A stretch of 64,000 bases of DNA, from assembly GCF_000147815.2 (NCBI RefSeq), contig NC_015957.1, forward strand, positions 10,540,001-10,604,000. Direction: 5' to 3'. This stretch comes from Streptomyces violaceusniger Tu 4113 (GTDB lineage: Bacteria > Actinomycetota > Actinomycetes > Streptomycetales > Streptomycetaceae). Positions within the stretch are counted from its first letter, which is position 1. The number at the start of each line of letters is the position of its first letter. Shown one piece after another: positions 1 to 6,980 of this stretch. Made by a program: the position numbers and the translations under genes. The notes under the pieces are model-generated. The model had not been told where the DNA came from, did not search any database, and saw only the letters and a program-made list of their open reading frames with translations.

Positions 1-640
1 GCCGCAGCGGCTCGACGATCCAGCGGGAGGCGGCGTGATCGGCGAGGGTGATCGGCTTGCCATGGAAGTACGCGGCCGGGTTGGTGGCCGCGTGGCGGCG
101 GTCGGTGACGGCCACATGGCCGAAAACCTCGGGCGTCAGCCCATAGGCGTACAGATAGCGCTGGGCGGCCATGGCGACCCACGAGGCCGGGGTCAGCAGC
201 CCGAAGGGCAGCGACCAGCCGAGCGCTGCGCCCTCGGCGGACGGCTCGCGGTGCTGTACGCCGGAGCCGAAGCGGCGCCCGGAGCGCTCGTTGAACGCGC
301 GGTAGCAGACGACGACCTCGGCGACGCCGGTCGCGACGGCGAGCGCGGCCTGCTGCACGGTGGCGCAGGCCGCGCCCCCGCCGTAGTGGACGCGCGAGAA
401 GAAGGTGAGATCGCCGATGCCGCACGCCTGCGCCACGGTGATCTCGGGGCTGGTGTCCATGGTGAAGGTGACCAGCCCGTCCACATCGGCCGGGGTGAGG
501 CCCGCGTCGTCCAGGGCCGCCTGGACGGCCTCCACCGCCAGCTTCAGCTCGCTGCGGCCCGAGTCCTTGGAGAACTCGGTGGCACCGATGCCGACGACGG
601 CGGCCCGGCCGCCCAGGGTGTCCGCTTTACGGGCGCTCAT
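1..640 (-). CDS. Thiolase-like lipid-transfer protein (Ltp2-like aldolase), 3' end outside window
   Basis: About 213 N-terminal residues are present and the C-terminus lies beyond the window edge. The protein begins MSARKADTLGGRAAVVGIG and continues with thiolase-fold segments such as VHYGGGAACATVQQAA, as in non-condensing SCP-x/Ltp thiolases. Its ATG overlaps the stop of the upstream MaoC gene (ATGA), which implies translational coupling. In mycobacterial cholesterol catabolism Ltp2 works with ChsH1-ChsH2 as a retro-aldolase removing the last side-chain carbons. The same three-gene order here suggests a similar hydratase-aldolase acting on a steroid-like or other branched acyl-CoA. The substrate is inferred; another CoA-ester pathway is possible. 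Confidence 0.8.
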   Translation of the reverse strand, partial: MSARKADTLGGRAAVVGIGATEFSKDSGRSELKLAVEAVQAALDDAGLTPADVDGLVTFTMDTSPEITVAQACGIGDLTFFSRVHYGGGAACATVQQAALAVATGVAEVVVCYRAFNERSGRRFGSGVQHREPSAEGAALGWSLPFGLLTPASWVAMAAQRYLYAYGLTPEVFGHVAVTDRRHAATNPAAYFHGKPITLADHAASRWIVEPLR

Positions 641-1134
641 CGGGGGGTCCCCGGGGTGGTGGTGGGGGCGTCGGTGATCGTGTGGGTGCCAGTGGTCGCT
701 GGGGCGTCGGTGCTCCCCTTACGGGCGTCACCGGTTCCCGGGGCGTCGGTGGGGAGCTGCACCGTGACCTTGCCGGTCACATGGTGGCCGATGCCGTTTC
801 TGCCGGTGACGGCGACCTCCGCCGTACCCTCCGCGACCGCGGTAACCTCACCCGTCAACACCATCTCATCGCCGGGGTAGTTGGGCGCGCCGAGTCGGAT
901 GGCGACCTTACGGAGGCGGGCCCGCGGCCCGAAGTGATCGGTGATGTACCGGCCGACCAGGCCATTGGTGGTGAGGATGTTCATGAAGATGTCCGGGGAG
1001 CCCTTCTCCTTGGCCGCCTCGGCGTCGTGGTGCACATCCTGGTAGTCCCGGGATGCGAGGGCTCCGGCGACGATCAGGGTCCGGGTGATCGGGATACGCA
1101 GCGGGGGCAACTCATCGCCCGTACGCACCGTCAT
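637..1134 (-). CDS. MaoC-like enoyl-CoA hydratase subunit (ChsH1-like)
   Basis: Encodes 165 residues of single hot-dog fold size. It carries the RDYQDVHHD segment, where hydratase-2 and ChsH1-type proteins place the catalytic Asp and His. The chosen ATG follows a strong GAGGAGG at 7-nt spacing. A longer reading that overlaps the upstream gene's stop would add a 46-residue Gly/Pro-rich leader translated from tandem repeats and is less likely. The last ~25 residues (Thr/Pro/Ala-rich) are low complexity. It probably pairs with the product of 1269-2252 to form a heteromeric enoyl-CoA hydratase that passes its product to the Ltp2-like protein. Confidence 0.82.
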   Translation of the reverse strand: MTVRTGDELPPLRIPITRTLIVAGALASRDYQDVHHDAEAAKEKGSPDIFMNILTTNGLVGRYITDHFGPRARLRKVAIRLGAPNYPGDEMVLTGEVTAVAEGTAEVAVTGRNGIGHHVTGKVTVQLPTDAPGTGDARKGSTDAPATTGTHTITDAPTTTPGTPR

Positions 1135-1157
1135 AGGGCCGCCTCCTCGTCCGTACT

Positions 1158-1247
1158 GTCCGCCAGGTCCGCCAGGTCCGCCAGGTCTACCGGGTCTACC
1201 GGGTCTACCGGATCCACCAGCTCCGCCGGGTCCACCAGCTCCGCCGG
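1158..1247. repeat. Ten 9-bp tandem repeats between the two MaoC genes
   Basis: Ten consecutive 9-bp units: three GTCCGCCAG, three GTCTACCGG, then four variants such as ATCCACCAG and CTCCGCCGG. The array fills most of the 134-bp gap between 1269-2252 and 637-1134. Because the unit is a multiple of three, it can be read as a collagen-like Gly-Pro/Gly-Arg leader in front of the downstream MaoC protein, but the Shine-Dalgarno position argues it is untranslated. Confidence 0.9.
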
Positions 1248-1268
1248 AGGGTTCGCCTCGTCCGTCCC

Positions 1269-2252
1269 TCATGCCTCGGCACCCCGGAACACGGGCAGCT
1301 CCAGCTCCTCGTCCACGCGCAGAAACTCCAGCTCGACGGGCATGCCGATGCGCACCTTGTCGTACGGCACCCCGGTGATGCCGCTGACCATCCGCACCCC
1401 CTCCGCGAGCTCGATCAGGCCGACCGCGTAGGGCGGGTCGAAGGCGGGGAAGGGCGGATGATGCATGACCACATAGCTGAACACCGTGCCCGCGCCGGAC
1501 GCCTCGACCGCCTCCCACCGCTGGGAACCGCACGCCCCACACCCCGGCAGCCACGGGAAGCGCGGGGCGGCGCAGTCCAGGCAGCGTTGGATGAGCAGCC
1601 GATGCCGGGCGACGCCCTCCCAGAAGCCCGCGTTGTCGCGGTTGATGACGGGGCGAGGACGACGGGGGCGGTCGGCCGCCCGCTCCGACTCCCGCTCCCG
1701 TCTCGGCTCCCGCTCCGGCTCCGCCTTCGGCCGCGCGGGTGCGTACTTGAGGATGCGGAAGCGGTGGGTGCCGGCCAGTTCCCCGTCCCCGGTACGGACG
1801 TTCATCCGGGTGGTGACGAAGTATCCGGTGCCCAGCTTGGTGGTCTTACGCGGCGACACCGACTCGATGACCGCGTCGAAGGTGACCCGGTCGCCGGGGC
1901 GCAGCGGCCGCAGGTACTCCTGCTCGCAGTCGGTGGCGACCACCGAGGTGCAGCCCGCGTCGTCGAGCAACGCCAGCAGCTCGTCGTACGCCTCGGAGCG
2001 GGCCGAACCGCCCGGGTGCCCGGCCAGTCCGCCCATCGTCCACGCCTGCAGCATGGTCGGCGGGGCGATATCCGGATAGGCGGGGTTGGTGTCGCCCATC
2101 GCCTCGCACCAGTGCCTGATCATGGGCTCGTTGACCGGGTCCCTGCCCGCGCCGCCGCTCGCGGCCGTCCGCCCCTCGTACGCTCTCAGCCGTCCGTACA
2201 GCTCATCGAGCTCATTCAGGTCATCCAGGTCGTGCAGCTCATCGCGCGTCAT
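1269..2252 (-). CDS. MaoC/DUF35 fusion hydratase subunit (ChsH2-like)
   Basis: Encodes 327 residues. The N-terminal half (about 1-165) is a MaoC-type hot-dog domain with NPAYPD and YLRPLRPGD segments. A charged Arg/Glu linker follows, around PEREPRRERE. The C-terminal part is a DUF35 rubredoxin-like zinc ribbon plus OB fold, with zinc cysteines in CLDC and CGACG. This MaoC-DUF35 architecture defines ChsH2, whose DUF35 domain docks Ltp2 and whose MaoC domain pairs with ChsH1. The next two genes encode exactly those partners. The ATG at 2252 has only a weak GGGGC ribosome site; in-frame starts further upstream exist but would run through the operator at 2289-2303. Confidence 0.8.
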   Translation of the reverse strand: MTRDELHDLDDLNELDELYGRLRAYEGRTAASGGAGRDPVNEPMIRHWCEAMGDTNPAYPDIAPPTMLQAWTMGGLAGHPGGSARSEAYDELLALLDDAGCTSVVATDCEQEYLRPLRPGDRVTFDAVIESVSPRKTTKLGTGYFVTTRMNVRTGDGELAGTHRFRILKYAPARPKAEPEREPRRERESERAADRPRRPRPVINRDNAGFWEGVARHRLLIQRCLDCAAPRFPWLPGCGACGSQRWEAVEASGAGTVFSYVVMHHPPFPAFDPPYAVGLIELAEGVRMVSGITGVPYDKVRIGMPVELEFLRVDEELELPVFRGAEA

Positions 2253-2288
2253 CGCTGCCCCTGCCGCATGTCTGCCGTAGAAAGCAAC

Positions 2289-2303
2289 CTGACTATCCGT
2301 CAG
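2289..2303. promoter_or_regulatory. Inverted repeat, probable operator of the hydratase/thiolase operon
   Basis: CTGAC-TATCC-GTCAG is a perfect 5-bp inverted repeat with a 5-nt spacer, 37 bp upstream of the ATG of the ChsH2-like gene. The position and symmetry suit a TetR-like repressor. It does not match the KstR or KstR2 operator consensus as I know them. No regulator gene lies beside it in this window. Confidence 0.5.
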
Positions 2304-2922
2304 ATAAGTCGACCCCGTCAAGAACACCGAACCAGGCCGCCACACCTCAAGGCCACCACGCACGATCGCGCGATGGCGTCGATACGCCACCGCGCGACCG
2401 CACGACCTCACCCGTCCCGGTTCGCTCAATGAATCACCACAGCTCACTCAGATCGATCGGACATTGCCCCACCCCTGCGTTTCCCGTGCGGGCGTCCGCG
2501 ATGGCGGCGACCTGCCCCCGTGCGATCGGGGCAGATCCCAGGAGCCGCGCCCCGCGCTGGACGCGGAGAACGGCGGCGCGGTGAAGGTGCGGCCGGAGCC
2601 TGCCTTTGTGCTCACCATCTCGATTCCTCCGATCCTCCGACGCTCGGGAAGTGTCGCGGAAGCAGAGTTGCCCACCGATTCCCGGACGATGCGCACGGGC
2701 CATGGGAATTACCACGCAAGCATGATGAACCTGTTTTAAACGCCCGACACACCTCCACTCCCCACACCGCGCCGATGCGCCGGGTGCGGCGGTGCGCCGG
2801 CACGGGGCGCGCACCCCGCCCCGCCGCAGGGTGGGCCTTACGAGGGAACCGGTTCCGCATAGTTTCGGCCATCCTCGGCGACTTGCCGGGCCCCCTTCCC
2901 ATTACCGAACACTTGTCCGAAA
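2304..2922. other. Gap without a supported gene
   Basis: About 620 bp between the divergent ChsH2-like operon and the prim-pol gene. Short ORFs occur on both strands, but none has a good ribosome site or recognisable family. Base composition dips at about 2600-2750 (for example AAGCATGATGAACC), as expected of promoter or decayed DNA. Confidence 0.5.
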
Positions 2923-2931
2923 ATGGGTCAC

Positions 2932-3960
2932 ATGGCGAATCCCGCACTCGCCCATGTTCTTGCCCACGCCCTGACCGCCGCGGCCCACGGCTTCCGCGTG
3001 ATCCCGCTGACCCGCGCGAAGCTGCCCGCCGTGCGCTCCCCTCACCACCACGACCCCGCGCCTCTGCCGTGCCGCGGCGAATGCGGCCGGCTGGGCCACG
3101 GAGTCCATGACGCGTCGGCGGACCCCGAGGCGATCCGCGCCCTGTTCGCCGCCGCCCCCTGGGCCACCGGCTACGGCATCGCCTGCGGACGCGCCCCGTA
3201 CCACCTCATCGGCCTCGACCTCGATCTCAAGGACGGAAGACCAGGAAGACCCCGAGGACCCGGGGGAGCGGGCGCCACGGACGGTCGGGCCAGGACCAGG
3301 AAGCCCGGTGCAAGCGGTAAGGACGGCACGGACAGCACGGACGGTCTGACCGCGGACGGTCTGGCCGCCCTCGCCCGGCTGGCCCGCGAGCATGCCTTCG
3401 CCATCCCCCTTACGGTCACCGTGCTCACCCCGAGCGGCGGCCGCCATCTCTGGTTGTGCGGCCCGCCCGGCCTCGCCGTCCCCAACTCCGCCGGACGTCT
3501 GGCCCCCGGCATCGACATCCGCGGGCTGGGCGGCTATCTGGTCGGCCCCGGCTCATCCGGCTCGCACGGCAGCTACCGCCTCGCGCCGGACTCCCCCGCC
3601 TGGGCCCCGGCGCCCGCCCCGGCCGCCCTGCTGCGCCTGCTCACACCCCCGCGCCCGGCCCCGCACCGCTCGTACCGCCCCGGCCCACCGTCCCCCGGGC
3701 CGCCGTCCCCCGGCCCGCATCCCGCGGCCCTGGAGGGGCTCGTACGGTTCGTCCGCGCCTCACGGGAGGGCCAGCGCAACGACCGGCTGTTCTGGGCCGC
3801 CTGCCGCGCCTACGAGACGGGCGCCGGGCCGGAGTTGGCCCCCGCCCTGATCGAGGCCGCGCTCGACACCGGCCTGGCCCCGCGCGAGGCCCGCGCCACC
3901 GTCGCCTCCGCGGCCCGCAGCGCCGCCCGCCATCTCCAGCCCCCGGACGCGTGGGCCTGA
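2932..3960 (+). CDS. Bifunctional DNA primase/polymerase (prim-pol) domain protein
   Basis: Encodes 342 residues (345 if the ATG at 2923 is used; neither start has a clear ribosome site). An archaeo-eukaryotic primase-like Prim-Pol domain spans about residues 5-230. It has the IPLTRAKLP opening, a GYGIACG strand, the acidic pair in GLDLDLKDG expected of the metal site, and GGRHLW. A Cys/His cluster (PCRGECGRLGH) may bind zinc. A low-complexity insert (about 105-135) and a Pro-rich stretch (about 240-265) interrupt it. The C-terminal helical region with SREGQRNDRLFWAACRA resembles the primase C-terminal domain that follows Prim-Pol in replication proteins of actinomycete integrative elements. 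A role in element replication or repair is inferred. Confidence 0.75.
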   Translation: MANPALAHVLAHALTAAAHGFRVIPLTRAKLPAVRSPHHHDPAPLPCRGECGRLGHGVHDASADPEAIRALFAAAPWATGYGIACGRAPYHLIGLDLDLKDGRPGRPRGPGGAGATDGRARTRKPGASGKDGTDSTDGLTADGLAALARLAREHAFAIPLTVTVLTPSGGRHLWLCGPPGLAVPNSAGRLAPGIDIRGLGGYLVGPGSSGSHGSYRLAPDSPAWAPAPAPAALLRLLTPPRPAPHRSYRPGPPSPGPPSPGPHPAALEGLVRFVRASREGQRNDRLFWAACRAYETGAGPELAPALIEAALDTGLAPREARATVASAARSAARHLQPPDAWA

Positions 3961-4324
3961 CGCATACGCCCGGGCCGGCTGAACGGAGCAGTGGCGGCAG
4001 CCGTACGGCAGAACGCCAGAGGCGGCGCGATCCAGCGGTATACGGACGGTGAGCCGTGCGTTACGTGAACGAGGAGCACTATCGTGACCACGCGACGAGG
4101 CGCTCCGTACAGGAACCGAAAGGCGCAGGGACCGCACGACGCGGTCACCAGGCGGCGCAGGAACCAGGCCCGCTCGCCGGTGCTTCCGCCCCTGAGGCGG
4201 ACCGTGAACGGATTCCCGCTCTCCCCGTGACCGGTGCTCGGCGACCGGTGACCGCTGACCGGCCGACCGGTGACCGGCCGACCGCCTCCGGCGCACCGGT
4301 ACCAAGGCGCGAGCAGGGGGAGCA
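3961..4324. other. Gap, no supported gene; imperfect GACCGG repeats
   Basis: Between the prim-pol gene and the membrane protein. Several ORFs run through it but are Arg/Pro/Ser-rich with no family resemblance. At 4227-4290 imperfect copies of GACCGGTGACCG and GACCGGCCGACC form a short degenerate repeat. A GAGGAGCAC followed by GTG at 4084 looks like a start, but the reading that follows has no protein character. Confidence 0.45.
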
Positions 4325-5122
4325 TTGCACGAGCTCTACGCACAGGGGTGGTTCGCGGACTTCGCGTTACCCATCGGCGTCTGCGCACTGGTCACCTGGA
4401 TCTCGCTGGTCCACCGGTTCTCCGACAAGGGCCGCCTGCTGGGAACCGTAAGGTCCGCGGCGCTGTGCTGCGGAATCATCGCCTGCACCTGCGCGGCGGC
4501 CCTGCTCACCATCGCCCTGCTGCTGCCGCACGCCGCCGATGTGCCCCCCGCCGTGGCCGCTGCCGCCGCGGGCGGGGCCCTGGCGCCTCGCGTCCGTCAG
4601 CAGCAGAACCAGCAGTCCACGCCGCCCTTCGTGGCCGTGATCACGCTGGGCATCGCGGTGCTGCTGAGCGAGCTGGAGCGGCGGCTGGTCCACGACATGT
4701 ACATCCACTGCCACCGGCTGGTCCGCGACTTCGAGAACGTGGCCCAACTGCGCATGTTCGCCTTCGAGGCCCGCCGCCACCTGCGCGGCTGCGCCGCCGC
4801 GACCAAGGACAGGACGACGATCAACACCTTGTACGAGGAGGTGGACCAACTCCTGGACGACGCGACCAAGGTCGAGGCCGATATCGAGGCGAGATGCCGG
4901 CAGCGCGAGGTCCAGGAGTTCCCGCCGGAGCTGCACACCCCGACCCGCGAGGAGGCGGAGGACCGCCGTCAGGCCCTGGCGATGGCCATGGACGCCTGCG
5001 CGCGCATGCTGGAGTTCGGCTACCGCACCGGCAAGCGGAGCGGCGACCGCGAGCTCACGCGGCTCCGCGACGAGGCCCTGGCGGCGCGGCCCCTGGCCAC
5101 GACAGGCACCCCGCACCCCTGA
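4325..5122 (+). CDS. Membrane protein with C-terminal helical domain and a TTA codon
   Basis: Encodes 265 residues from a TTG start preceded by GGGGAGC. Hydrophobic segments at about 13-32, 38-69 and 97-113 look membrane-spanning. The remainder is a charged, helix-rich cytoplasmic region with no family I recognise. Codon 15 is TTA (4367-4369), the rare Streptomyces leucine codon that needs the bldA tRNA, so translation is probably tied to development. It stands alone, convergent with the HTH gene at 5206. Confidence 0.65.
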   Translation: MHELYAQGWFADFALPIGVCALVTWISLVHRFSDKGRLLGTVRSAALCCGIIACTCAAALLTIALLLPHAADVPPAVAAAAAGGALAPRVRQQQNQQSTPPFVAVITLGIAVLLSELERRLVHDMYIHCHRLVRDFENVAQLRMFAFEARRHLRGCAAATKDRTTINTLYEEVDQLLDDATKVEADIEARCRQREVQEFPPELHTPTREEAEDRRQALAMAMDACARMLEFGYRTGKRSGDRELTRLRDEALAARPLATTGTPHP

Positions 5123-5205
5123 GCGACACGCCCCTGACACGACGCACCCCTGGCGCGACACCGCACACCACAACGCCCGTCAGGGACGCACCCCGACACA
5201 CACGC

Positions 5206-5538
5206 TCAGGGAGCGTAGACAAAGGCATCGGACCCATCGCCCAGCCCACGCGTCCGACGAGCCCCGTCCTCCTTGGGCTCCACAAAACTGATCTTGATGT
5301 CCAGATCCAGGGCCTCGGCCACGGCAGCGAGACTCCGCAGCGTCAGATTCTCGTCCCCGGAAAGTATTTGGCTCACCCTCCCCGGGCTGACCTCCATGAG
5401 CCGGGCGAGGTCAGCACGGCTCATGTCGCGCTTCCCCAGCAACCCCGCGACCTCCACGGTGGCCTGACGCGCCAGCCGAGCCCCCGCACAGTCCACGGCC
5501 TCCCCCTTCGAACCCTTGCCTTTCCACGGCACACTCAT
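5206..5538 (-). CDS. XRE-family helix-turn-helix regulator (antitoxin-like)
   Basis: Encodes 110 residues with a central helix-turn-helix (MSRADLARLMEVSPGRVSQI, then LSGDENLTLRSLAAVAEALD), the Cro/C1 arrangement seen in HigA-like antitoxins and small Streptomyces repressors. The ATG at 5538 is preceded by GGGAGGG; an adjacent in-frame GTG at 5541 is an alternative start. No RelE/HigB toxin or metallopeptidase partner is next to it. A palindrome 62 bp upstream is a candidate autoregulatory site. Confidence 0.78.
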   Translation of the reverse strand: MSVPWKGKGSKGEAVDCAGARLARQATVEVAGLLGKRDMSRADLARLMEVSPGRVSQILSGDENLTLRSLAAVAEALDLDIKISFVEPKEDGARRTRGLGDGSDAFVYAP

Positions 5539-5599
5539 CACCCTCCCAGCGCATGGTGCCGACCGTTGGGCTTCAACCCCTCAGCGACAGGATCCCACC

Positions 5600-5615
5600 T
5601 TTAGCTACAACTAAA
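5600..5615. promoter_or_regulatory. Palindrome upstream of the XRE gene
   Basis: TTTAG-CTACAA-CTAAA, a 5-bp inverted repeat in an AT-rich island, lies upstream of 5206-5538. The size and base content fit an operator for a small HTH protein, most simply autoregulation. Confidence 0.45.
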
Positions 5616-5865
5616 AGCCCACATCCCCCACCCCCGCCACCCAGCCCACCCCCACTCGCCTATTCCACCCGCCCTGACCTGCACCAACACCCACCCCATA
5701 GCTTTTCGGCCAGATCTAACCCCGCCCACCCCCAGCCAGGCCCGCCGACGCCCCCTCTGCCTCGAACGGCTAACGCCAGGAGCCCGCGCCCACCAATGGC
5801 CCACACACAGCAGGCGCTCCATCGGCTCGGCCACGACTGTCAGCGGCGCGCAGTACGGTCCTGAC

Positions 5866-6336
5866 ATGGCAGCCAGAATCGATCTGACCTTTGATTGCAC
5901 GAACGCGAAGCTCCTCGCCGAGTTCTGGAAAACGGCCCTGGGATATGTCGACGAGCCGCCGCCCGCTCCCTTCAGAACCCGCGAGGAGTGGCTCGCACAG
6001 TTCGATCTGCCAGAGGACGACTCTGCGGACGACGGCGCGTGGCTCTGCGATCCCGACGGCATCGGCCCCAGGCTCTCCATCCTCAAGGTCCCCGAGCGGA
6101 AGACAGCGAAGAACCGGCTTCATATCGACATCCGGGTGCCAGGACACGGCAGCCCTGACGAACGGTGGGCGCGGATAAGAACAGAGTCCGACCGACTCAT
6201 AAGAGCGGGCGGAAACGCCCTGCAGGAGTTCGACGGGCACCACATCCTGATGGCTGACCCAGAAGGCAACGAGTTCTGCGTCGGCGCAGCCTCGTCCTGT
6301 ACCCCGTCCAACACCGACGGAACGATCCACTCATAG
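5866..6336 (+). CDS. VOC (glyoxalase/bleomycin-resistance-like) family protein
   Basis: Encodes 156 residues with the paired beta-alpha-beta-beta-beta modules of vicinal-oxygen-chelate proteins: IDLTFDCTNAKLLAEFWKTA at the start, LHIDIRVPG in the middle, and HILMADPEGNEFC at the end. A TACGGT -10 element at 5854-5859, six bases before the ATG, suggests a leaderless mRNA. The substrate is unknown. It stands alone and is followed by a broken gene. Confidence 0.8.
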   Translation: MAARIDLTFDCTNAKLLAEFWKTALGYVDEPPPAPFRTREEWLAQFDLPEDDSADDGAWLCDPDGIGPRLSILKVPERKTAKNRLHIDIRVPGHGSPDERWARIRTESDRLIRAGGNALQEFDGHHILMADPEGNEFCVGAASSCTPSNTDGTIHS

Positions 6337-6361
6337 CCCAGTCACCTCACCCCAGCCGGGC

Positions 6362-6640
6362 CCTGGGCCTCTTGATCCGTACGCCCTGGCGGCCAAGAGG
6401 TTCGTCACGCGGGACTGCGGTTATGTCGTCCGGGCGCCGCACCCGCTCAACCCGCACAGGCGTGTCGTACTCCTCGGCGGCTGGTCCACCTACGGCACGG
6501 TGGCCGCCGCCCGTTGACTGACGGACAAAGGCGCCGACCGCTCGCTAACGGCCGATGTCGCCGTACTCGTGGAGGCTTCAGTCCTGCGCGACGGCCACGT
6601 GTCCACGCCGAACGTTCCACGCCGAGCGAGCCTGAGCCTA
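6362..6640 (+). pseudogene. Broken gene fragment with in-frame TGA
   Basis: One frame reads PLDPYALAAKRFVTRDCGYV, then RAPHPLNPHRRVVLLGGWST and YGTVAAAR. It meets a TGA at 6515-6517 and resumes LTDKGADRSLTADVAVLVEA and SVLRDGHVSTPNV. The sense on both sides of the stop and the high GC3 indicate a decayed coding sequence. The NPLNP/VLLxG/GTxAAAR pattern resembles the C-terminal part of a conserved actinobacterial protein of unknown function, from memory. The N-terminal part is missing. Confidence 0.6.
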
Positions 6641-6797
6641 TGAGCTGCGGCGAATCGCTGAGGCACTCTCCGGGAGAGCCCCCGCAAGGCGCCGGGAACC
6701 ACGCCAGATCCTGGCCCACGCCTGGCCCACGCCTGGCCCACACGCGCTGGTCAACGGCGGGATTCCGGCGGGACAAGGCGAGACGGCGGACACGCAG

Positions 6798-6828
6798 AAG
6801 GGGTGCCCCCGAACCAGGGACACCCCTT
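6798..6828 (-). terminator. Hairpin downstream of tRNA-Ser
   Basis: AAGGGGTG and CACCCCTT form an 8-bp perfect stem around a 15-nt loop that can pair further. It lies 26 bp beyond the 3' end of the minus-strand tRNA and is its likely terminator. Confidence 0.65.
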
Positions 6829-6854
6829 CCGACCAGCTACGTCGCTGACCTGCG

Positions 6855-6941
6855 CGGAGGCTGAGGGATTTGAACCCTCGGTGACATCGCTGCCACGACG
6901 GTTTTCAAGACCGTTCCCTTAGGCCGCTCGGGCAAGCCTCC
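6855..6941 (-). tRNA. tRNA-Ser (anticodon UGA)
   Basis: An 87-nt tRNA with acceptor stem GGAGGCT/AGCCTCC, discriminator G and the long variable arm of class II tRNAs. The T-arm contains GGTTCAAATCC-type sequence (GGGTTCAAATCCC on the minus strand). The anticodon loop CTTGAAA gives anticodon TGA. No CCA is encoded, as is common in Streptomyces. The gene's 3' end faces the accessory region at 2253-6854. Confidence 0.93.
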
Positions 6942-6964
6942 CCGCGCCACTCGCGGTGGCGCGG
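6942..6964 (-). terminator. Perfect hairpin between htrA-like gene and tRNA-Ser
   Basis: CCGCGCCAC-TCGCG-GTGGCGCGG is a perfect 9-bp GC stem with a 5-nt loop. It sits 17 bp after the protease stop and abuts the 5' end of the tRNA, so it may end the protease mRNA or mark a tRNA processing site. Confidence 0.6.
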
Positions 6965-6980
6965 GGATCAGCCTAGCGTG

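Noticed and set aside
4056..4451. 131-residue ORF between prim-pol and the membrane protein
   Set aside because: It runs out of frame into the membrane protein gene and shows no family or codon-bias support.
5206..5865. Complete toxin-antitoxin pair around the XRE gene
   Set aside because: No RelE/HigB, Fic or ImmA-like partner is encoded on either side; only the HTH gene is real.
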